Shown here: positions 8,004 to 11,778 of the stretch, one piece after another
Numbering within the stretch: the first letter of the stretch is position 1
Layout: each line of letters opens with the position of its first letter
DNA from: a candidate division KSB1 bacterium
Lineage (GTDB): Bacteria; Zhuqueibacterota; JdFR-76; DREG01
DNA: 11,778 nucleotides
NCBI GenBank assembly: GCA_022566355.1
Contig: JADFJB010000137.1
Span: 1 to 11,778 of the forward strand
Direction: 5' to 3'
Program-made: the position numbers and the translations under genes
The notes under the pieces: generated by a model
The model's database searches: none
The model's input: the letters and a program-made list of their open reading frames with translations, nothing else
What the model was told of the DNA's origin: nothing

Positions 8004-8043
8004 AGCCACTGACTTAAGCCACTGACTCGCACGGACGAAAAAA
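8003..8043 (+). repeat. stop-codon-associated repeat after propeller gene
   Basis: AAGCCACTGACT occurs at 8003-8014 and again at 8016-8027, followed by CGCACGGACGAAAAAA (8028-8043). The first unit begins on the last base of the TAA stop. The order GCCACTGACT, two bases, CAC, GAC, A-run is the same as in the repeat after the YceI gene (1063-1087). A looser continuation, ACACAGACTAAAAAATGG (8056-8073), follows. Confidence 0.8.
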
Positions 8044-8148
8044 TGCCAAAGACATACACAGACTAAAAAATGGACCACTCACTTACACTGTGCCTCAAAA
8101 AATAAAAGTGATTTCTGAGATGTGTTAAAAGTCTGTATAAGCCTATGG

Positions 8149-8220
8149 TTCTAGTCTTATGCAAGTCTGTGGCAGTCTGTGGGTCTAGTCTTGTGTAAGT
8201 CTGTGGCAGTCTGTGGCCTA
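8149..8220 (-). repeat. stop-codon-associated repeat after J-PilZ gene, two tandem copies
   Basis: Two 34-base units (8149-8182 and 8183-8216) match at 31 of the 33 positions from 8150 and 8184 onward. Read on the minus strand the sequence is TAA, TAGGCCACAGACT, GCCACAGACTTACACAAGAC. It therefore starts 3-4 bases after the stop of the minus-strand gene and is the same family, with A for T in the core, as the plus-strand copies at 1056 and 8003. With the 8003 copy it forms an inverted pair in the convergent intergenic region. Confidence 0.85.
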
Positions 8221-8910
8221 TTATGCAGAAGCAGAAAGAAACGAGCCAGACGAAATTGCAAATGTGACTGTCTGAAATTGAACGCCAACTGAATAGAAAA
8301 TTGTGCCGTTTATTTTTTGGCGATGACATTCAACTACTTTCGCGATTGCTTTAAGCAAAGCTCCGCTTACTTTAATGACGATATTGTTTGGCAAACCCTT
8401 CTTACTGAGGAAGCGCATGCCCTTCGGCGAAAGATCAATAATGTCTGCATCATCCCCCTTTTGCGGCCAATACGAATAAAATCGAATTTTACCGAATTTC
8501 TTGATCCGCACCACAGAGCGGCGGCATTTCTGTTCCAGCTCCTCATCATCGCTTGATTCCAACGGACAGCTACACGTATAACAGGTTTCATTTGGACTTG
8601 CCTTGCGGGCTAAGGGTCGTTTACAAAAGGGACAAAAAACACGAATTATTGGCGTCTTTTCGGGCTCCTTTGAGGAAAAAGGTTCCTTAGTATAATATTC
8701 ATAAAGTTTAATATCATAGACTCCGCGTTGAAAGGGATCGCTGAGAACCTCATAGGCTTCATTTAATACCTTGGCATTCCAGTGTTCACCTCCTAAATCC
8801 GGATGCTGCCGGAGCTCTTTCATCAATGTACGATAACTTGAGCGAATGATTTCAAATGGCGCGTCGGGCTGAATGTGGAGAACCCGATAATAATTTCGTC
8901 TGGATTTCAT
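8221..8910 (-). CDS. J-domain / zinc-ribbon / PilZ fusion protein
   Basis: This 229-residue cytoplasmic protein has three modules. Residues 6-66 are a J-domain (NYYRVLHIQPDAPFEIIRSSY...AKVLNEAYEVLSDPFQRGVYD) with the catalytic HPD at 36-38, so it should stimulate an Hsp70/DnaK ATPase. Residues 93-115 hold CPFC and CYTC knuckles (C93, C96, C110, C113), consistent with a zinc ribbon. Residues about 128-217 are a PilZ domain with RSVVR (131-135) and DLSPKG (159-164), fitting the RxxxR and DxSxxG cyclic-di-GMP contacts, and the closing strand YSVGVQF (206-212). It lies downstream of the ArsR-SRPBCC gene on the same strand, 109 bases away, and may be transcribed separately. No good ribosome site is seen before ATG 8910, but the J-domain begins at once, so the start is sound. 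The domain calls are firm; a chaperone role controlled by cyclic di-GMP is inference. Confidence 0.9.
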   Translation of the reverse strand: MKSRRNYYRVLHIQPDAPFEIIRSSYRTLMKELRQHPDLGGEHWNAKVLNEAYEVLSDPFQRGVYDIKLYEYYTKEPFSSKEPEKTPIIRVFCPFCKRPLARKASPNETCYTCSCPLESSDDEELEQKCRRSVVRIKKFGKIRFYSYWPQKGDDADIIDLSPKGMRFLSKKGLPNNIVIKVSGALLKAIAKVVECHRQKINGTIFYSVGVQFQTVTFAISSGSFLSASA

Positions 8911-9019
8911 TTTGTTAATTCTGGTTTGTTAGATTTATCGGCAAAAAGACGGAATTTGTAAATGTTACCGTTTGGGTAAAAGATGGGTCACTAATTATGA
9001 CCAATTCACAAATATTCCC

Positions 9020-9829
9020 TTAACTATGACCTTCCACATACGGCTTCAATCCTTCTTCAAAAAGCAATCTCCAACCTTCAGAAACCTGGGATTGTGTCTC
9101 GTTGGATAACCGGCCGAACAATGCATCTGAAACATGTAATGTTGTTGAACCGTTGGCTTCTGCCAAAGTGAGCTGCAAAATCGTTGTGGCTGGACCGCCA
9201 TATTGTGGCGCCAAGTGTCCAACCAACTGCAATTGGTTTGGAGGTGAAATATTCATGACCGTATACCACACTCCCCCACCTTTTTCGCCGGCATCTTCAT
9301 ACAAACGGCCACCGGGATAGGCTTCGAAAACGAGCTTTGCATTTTCATACACATAAAAATCCTTGCGCCACCAGGTGCCGATTTCCTCGGTGATGGCCTG
9401 CCATACCCTTTGCTTTGAAGCCCGGATATCGATCTTTAACTCGATTTGTGTTGAACTTACCTGCGTAAGACTTTGCTCTTTATCTGTCATACTGATTTCT
9501 CCTTTTTTTTCTTGTTCGATATGTTGTTTTAAATTAGAAATCGATACAGCAAGGGGGATTGTATACTTGCTCATCCAGCGTTCATAAATTTCCTGAATTG
9601 GCGCCGTATTAATAAAATTCCAACGAAATTTACCCTCACGTTTGACAATGACTAAATCCGCATCATGAAGGATGCCAAGATGCTTCATCACCGCAAAGCG
9701 TGACAGACCTTTAAAATAGTCACACAAATAACTCGTTGTTCGAGGCTCCTCTTTTAGAAGATCGAGGATCGTTCTTCGAGTAGAGTCTGAAAATGCTTTC
9801 CAACTTAGATGTTTGTTATTATTGTTCAT
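9020..9829 (-). CDS. ArsR-family regulator fused to SRPBCC (AHSA1) domain
   Basis: This 269-residue protein has an N-terminal winged helix of the ArsR/SmtB type, KAFSDSTRRTILDLLKEEPRTT (11-32) with recognition region LSRFAVMKHLGILHDADLV (42-60) and wing VKREGKFRWNF (62-72). No metal-binding CxC is seen. Residues about 130-266 are an AHSA1-like SRPBCC domain: RVWQAITEEIGTWW (141-154), AYPGGRLYED (170-179), GVWYTVMNISPPNQLQLVG (186-204), GWRLLFEEGLKPYV (252-265). In related bacteria these are often two adjacent genes. Here they are joined through EQEKKGEIS, encoded by an A8 run, and M114 inside has its own ribosome site. No Shine-Dalgarno precedes ATG 9829, which lies inside a palindrome. Likely a self-repressing regulator whose SRPBCC part binds a hydrophobic ligand or is the regulated product. 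Confidence 0.92.
   Translation of the reverse strand: MNNNNKHLSWKAFSDSTRRTILDLLKEEPRTTSYLCDYFKGLSRFAVMKHLGILHDADLVIVKREGKFRWNFINTAPIQEIYERWMSKYTIPLAVSISNLKQHIEQEKKGEISMTDKEQSLTQVSSTQIELKIDIRASKQRVWQAITEEIGTWWRKDFYVYENAKLVFEAYPGGRLYEDAGEKGGGVWYTVMNISPPNQLQLVGHLAPQYGGPATTILQLTLAEANGSTTLHVSDALFGRLSNETQSQVSEGWRLLFEEGLKPYVEGHS
9488..9510 (-). promoter_or_regulatory. internal ribosome binding site and start for standalone SRPBCC domain, with A8 run
   Basis: On the minus strand an A8 run (9503-9510) leads into GGAG (9499-9502), eight bases before an ATG (9490-9488) that is codon 114 of the fusion. Initiation here would give a 156-residue SRPBCC protein. If one A is dropped, the upstream frame reads EQEKKEKSV and stops at a TGA that overlaps this ATG as ATGA. 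The spacing and the overlap look like a former, or still used, two-gene arrangement. Confidence 0.7.
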
Positions 9830-9847
9830 GTTACTTTAGAGTAACAT
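9828..9847 (-). promoter_or_regulatory. palindromic operator overlapping ArsR start codon
   Basis: ATGTTACTTTAGAGTAACAT is a perfect inverted repeat of 8-base arms around four central bases. It includes two bases of the start codon (9827-9829) and extends 18 bases upstream on the minus strand. ArsR-family repressors bind such short dyads near their own promoters, so autoregulation is the simplest reading. Because it replaces the usual ribosome site, the transcript may be leaderless or the hairpin may control translation. Confidence 0.6.
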
Positions 9848-10274
9848 AGTATGTTTGAAATTGCTAGTTTTTTTTGACGCGGTAAATAATTCAGTGAAAT
9901 ATTGGCTTTGTATAGTTGCCCATTTAGTTTTGCAATTCAATTTCCCCAATAATTTCCCACCGCCAGGATCGGCCTCTGCTCCTAACTTCCCCTAACTGGA
10001 GTCGAATTTCCCGCGAATGGCGATTGGTGCGTGTTATTTTAAATATGCGGGATCTTAAACAAATATTTGATAAGTATGGTTAATAAAAATGCAGAAAGTA
10101 ACATAAATTATTGTGGTGTACTTGAGATTTTTCCCGTTTATGGGTACTTTTCTATTGACATATTTACCTTAATAAATTAGGTTCTTATTGTTATATAAAT
10201 TTCATAAACCAGCCTAAAATAACGAAAAGGAGATAAACAGGTTCAATAAATACAATTACTATTGGAGGTTTAGT
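9848..10274. other. intergenic region before hicBA
   Basis: No gene is visible. It contains the first 50-nt direct repeat (9911-9960), a local duplication around CTCCTAACTTCCCCTAACTGG (from 9978), the perfect palindrome CAAATATTTG (10060-10069), a consensus -35-like TTGACA (10155-10160) whose best -10 at 17 bp is only TAGGTT (10178-10183), and an orphan Shine-Dalgarno-like AAAAGGAG (10225-10232) with no start codon at a usable distance. The real ribosome site of the next gene is GGAGG (10264-10268). Confidence 0.5.
9911..9960 (+). repeat. 50-nt direct repeat, left copy, flanking hicBA
   Basis: It runs from TATAGTT (9911) to CCCAC (9960). The right 29 bases (9932-9960) match 11060-11087 with one base missing and one mismatch, sharing CCCCAATAATTTCCCAC. 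The left part (TATAGTT, then ATTTAG) is more diverged. The copies are in the same orientation, 1127 bases apart, with hicBA between them. Confidence 0.75.
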
Positions 10275-10613
10275 ATGGACAAAGTATATTATATTCATTT
10301 AACAATATACTTCAAAAAAGAGGATGATAATCGCTGGACTGCTGAATGTATCGAATTGGGGAGCGCTTCATTTGGCAACAGCCTTGATGAAGCAAAGGAA
10401 AGTATCGAAGAGGCAATAGAATTAAAATTAACTGGTCTTAGCGAAGTAGGTGAGCTTGATAGGTTTTTGAAAGAGAATAATGTTATTATGTTTAAGGAAT
10501 TTCCCCAGGAAATCAAACAACATAAAATCAAGGTGCAACCTAAGTTAGATCCAAATATTTTCGAACAGCATCAGTTTAGATCTTTACAACAATATGCCGA
10601 AGCCTCGGGGTAA
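10275..10613 (+). CDS. hicB: HicB-like antitoxin
   Basis: This 112-residue protein has the partial RNase-H-like fold of HicB antitoxins: a first strand VYYIHLTIYFKKEDDNRWTAEC (4-25), ELGSASFGNSLDEAKESIEEAIELKL (27-52), where the glycine-Ser-Leu-Asp-Glu-Ala turn leads into the long helix, and ELDRFLKEN (59-67). The C-terminal 40 residues (KIKVQPKLDPNIF...) do not show a clear ribbon-helix-helix or HTH and may be the segment that wraps the toxin. GGAGG (10264-10268), six bases before ATG, supports the start. The toxin gene overlaps its end by 20 bases, so the antitoxin is made first and the two are coupled. Order antitoxin-toxin is the reverse of classical hicAB but is known in variant systems. 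Pair context makes the call good. Confidence 0.82.
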   Translation: MDKVYYIHLTIYFKKEDDNRWTAECIELGSASFGNSLDEAKESIEEAIELKLTGLSEVGELDRFLKENNVIMFKEFPQEIKQHKIKVQPKLDPNIFEQHQFRSLQQYAEASG

Positions 10614-10872
10614 TAAAGATTTACCTGCCATATCTGGTAATCAATTAATAAAACTTCTGGTGGATCATGATGGCTGGGAAGTCGCTCGCCGAGCAAACCA
10701 TGGCAAAAGCTTGCGGAAGCAATTCCCTAATGAACGATTTAAAGTAACGGTTATACAAACAACTAATCAATCCTTGCCTATTGGTACTCTTCTTGCGATT
10801 CTAGGCCCAAAGGAAACAGGACTTATGAGGGATGGCTTTATAAAACTTTTAGAGAAACGAAGGAAGAAATAG
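10594..10872 (+). CDS. hicA: HicA-like mRNA interferase toxin (variant)
   Basis: This 92-residue basic protein has the dsRBD-like HicA fold. After a short basic leader comes LPAISGNQLIKLLVDHDGWEVARRANHG (10-37), corresponding to the 'sGkelik.L...Gwe..R..GSH' of HicA, then FKVTVIQTTNQSLPIGTLLAILGPKETGL (49-77), corresponding to the 'vtvP.H...l..GTL..Il' end. The usual G-S-H-H becomes A-N-H-G, with H36 the likely catalytic histidine, as in a HicA subgroup I remember with R-H-G at this place. HicA toxins cleave mRNA without the ribosome. It starts inside hicB (20-base overlap) with no own ribosome site, so it depends on translation of the antitoxin. Fold and pairing are convincing; activity is inferred. 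Confidence 0.8.
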   Translation: MPKPRGNKDLPAISGNQLIKLLVDHDGWEVARRANHGKSLRKQFPNERFKVTVIQTTNQSLPIGTLLAILGPKETGLMRDGFIKLLEKRRKK

Positions 10873-10902
10873 ATTTTTTTAAAATCATGGGGAATTATCA
10901 AA

Positions 10903-10923
10903 GAGGTCATCTAAAAAGACCTC
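10903..10923. terminator. weak hairpin after hicBA
   Basis: GAGGTC (10903-10908) and GACCTC (10918-10923) form a perfect 6-bp stem with a 9-base loop, 30 bases after the toxin stop. No T-run follows on either strand, so it would be a poor intrinsic terminator; the stronger one is at 11148-11181. Confidence 0.25.
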
Positions 10924-11096
10924 ACTTCTTCATCACCTTCTCCTCTCTTTCCGCCCCGCTCAACCTCACTAAAAACACTGCCCTTATTCCCAAGCTGCAC
11001 ATTCACATCCGTAAAATTCCGGGCGCGTACCGATTGGTATAGTTTAGCAACTAAATTACGCAATTCATATCCCCAATAATTTCCCACAACATCCAT
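10911..11096 (-). other. short open frame, probable fragment of a dispersed element
   Basis: A 61-codon minus-strand frame begins MDVVGNYWGYELRNLVAKLY and ends in a low-complexity charged stretch (VERGGKRGEGDEEVRSF). I do not recognise it. Its first part is the right-hand 50-nt repeat; the left copy translates in the same frame as VGNYWGN and then stops. The shared VGNYWG suggests both are fragments of one once-coding or mobile element. No ribosome site precedes the ATG (11094-11096). I would not annotate it as an active gene. Confidence 0.3.
11038..11087 (+). repeat. 50-nt direct repeat, right copy, flanking hicBA
   Basis: It runs from TATAGTT (11038-11044) to CCCAC (11083-11087) and is the partner of 9911-9960. 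The shared GCAATTCA and CCCCAATAATTTCCCAC make up the best conserved half. It is preceded by CGATTGGT (11031-11038), which also occurs at 10021-10028, after the left copy, so the repeats may be pieces of a longer element. Confidence 0.75.
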
Positions 11097-11147
11097 TTAT
11101 ACGCACGGTATTAAAGGCAGTTTGCAAGTGTGATGTAAGGCAAAAAT

Positions 11148-11181
11148 AAACGGGCAGCATCATGAGAAGCTGCCCGTTTTT
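11148..11181 (+). terminator. strong intrinsic terminator, possibly bidirectional
   Basis: AAACGGGCAGC (11148-11158) pairs perfectly with GCTGCCCGTTT (11169-11179) around a 10-base loop, and TTTTT (11177-11181) follows. The A-rich left flank (AAAAATAAA, 11142-11150) gives a T-rich run on the other strand, so it could stop transcription from both sides. It is the first good terminator downstream of hicBA and insulates the next gene. Confidence 0.85.
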
Positions 11182-11253
11182 AGACATATATCCCCTTTTT
11201 AACTAATTATCGGCATATTAGAATGAAATTTTATATCCCTCCCAAACAAATCC

Positions 11254-11282
11254 TTGACATCCCTTTAAACACATCTTAAATT
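11254..11282 (+). promoter_or_regulatory. sigma-70-type promoter before outer-membrane-protein relic
   Basis: TTGACA (11254-11259) is a consensus -35 box. With a 17-bp spacer the -10 is TAAATT (11277-11282), four of six matches. A transcript would start near 11289, about 50 bases before ATG 11341, which is a sensible leader length. The upstream region is AT-rich. Confidence 0.5.
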
Positions 11283-11340
11283 ATCATTAATCAAGAATTC
11301 ACCTACATAGCCCTTCACCCCTAATTTAGGGAAGTGTAGC

Positions 11341-11778
11341 ATGAAGCGTTTCATGGTTGTTTTAATCATTGTCAGCCTACCAAATGTGTTGCTATCTCAA
11401 AGTATTTTTCTCAATAAGGGGAAGAGCGCACCTGTTTTTAATGCAGGTACTGCTGCCGCAAAGAACATAACGGCTTATGCGCTTAATATAGGTTACTCTG
11501 TCAATGGCATCCTTGATATTGGCGTAGGAGCGGCAAGATCCAACTTTAGTGACAATTCATTACGTAGCGATCTTAACTCGACTGATTTTATTCTTTTTAC
11601 TAAAGTGTTCGCCTTAAAAGAAATGGAAAAGATGCCAATTTCTTTATCATTTGATGGCAGCTAACAAAGATCATCTTACTCATCAGATTTGCTTGATGAT
11701 TCTAATTACGATTTAAGCAACACCGATTACACTTTGTGAGCAACTATCTATAAAAACATCCGATGGGATGGCAAAAGA
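11341..11778 (+). pseudogene. outer-membrane beta-barrel-like protein, two in-frame stops, 3' end outside window
   Basis: The gene starts with AGGGAAG (11328-11334) six bases before ATG and a signal peptide (MKRFMVVLIIVSLPNVLLSQS). It then shows alternating polar/hydrophobic strands such as ITAYALNIGYSVNGILDIGVGAA (43-65) and TDFILFTKVFALKE (81-94), as in small outer-membrane barrels. The frame stops at TAA (11662-11664) after ISLSFDGS. The same frame continues with QRSSYSSDLLDDSNYDLSNT and DYTL, meets TGA (11738-11740), and goes on with ATIYKNIRWDGKR to the window end. One base change restores Tyr at the first stop and Gly at the second (TLGATIYKN), giving good barrel strands. TGA is an ordinary stop elsewhere in the window, so recoding is unlikely. 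It is probably a recent pseudogene; a functional 107-residue product is unlikely. Confidence 0.65.

Noticed and set aside
8063-8329. Minus-strand 88-codon frame across the repeat region after the J-PilZ gene
   Set aside because: It consists of repeat-derived sequence overlapping the PilZ end in another frame and has no family features.
8991-9031. CTAATTATGACC (8991-9002) and TTAACTATGACC (9020-9031), a near-duplicate of the ArsR-SRPBCC gene end
   Set aside because: Twelve bases with two mismatches in AT-rich DNA; it may be a small duplication, but chance cannot be excluded.
10225-10232. Second Shine-Dalgarno-like site before hicB suggesting a leader peptide
   Set aside because: No ATG, GTG or TTG with an open frame follows at a usable distance.
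11738-11740. TGA read as glycine or selenocysteine
   Set aside because: TGA ends the GT9 and GT4 genes in this window, a TAA stop also lies in the same frame, and no selenocysteine hairpin is seen.

Overview
The window looks like an AT-rich chromosomal segment of a Gram-negative, FCB-type bacterium. A Calditrichota/KSB1-like lineage is my best guess from gene content, not from a marker gene. The signs are a roughly 1050-residue secreted Asp-box (BNR/sortilin-type) propeller protein, a relic of the reaction-centre-type c-cytochrome family with a TPR tail, a cysteine-rich GT9 glycosyltransferase, Gram-negative signal peptides and an outer-membrane beta-barrel-like relic. There is no rRNA, tRNA, CRISPR array or transposase.

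Layout: 1-508 is non-coding with two inverted repeats. A YceI-family lipid-binding-type protein (509-1057, +) is followed directly by two copies of a 32-bp repeat. Next come three + genes: a small helical protein of unknown function (1220-1489), a GT9 heptosyltransferase-like protein (1515-2606) and a GT4 glycosyltransferase overlapping it by ATGA (2603-3727). The last two look like a surface-glycan pair. On the minus strand 3758-4518 is a decayed c-type cytochrome gene whose frame is broken several times and whose two haem motifs have both lost the histidine. Divergent from it is the large Asp-box propeller gene (4851-8003, +). Convergent with that is a minus-strand gene for an unusual J-domain/zinc-ribbon/PilZ protein (8221-8910). 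Upstream of it lies an ArsR-type repressor fused to an SRPBCC (AHSA1) domain (9020-9829, -). A hicBA-type toxin-antitoxin pair (10275-10872, +) sits between two 50-nt direct repeats. A strong terminator hairpin (11148-11181) precedes a promoter and an outer-membrane-protein gene that carries two in-frame stops and runs off the window.

Three observations stand out. (1) One repeat family (core GCCACWGACT...CACAAGAC) begins at or within a few bases of the stop codon of three unrelated genes (YceI, propeller, J-PilZ), always in the orientation of its gene, including the minus-strand gene. (2) The ArsR-SRPBCC fusion joins across an A8 run. With one A fewer, the sequence would read as a standard two-gene operon with an ATGA overlap, and the second gene already has its own Shine-Dalgarno and ATG, so slippage could make fused and separate proteins. 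A perfect 8+4+8 palindrome covers the start codon of the fusion. (3) The J-domain/zinc-ribbon/PilZ architecture keeps HPD, two CxxC knuckles, RxxxR and DxSxxG, which suggests a co-chaperone controlled by cyclic di-GMP.
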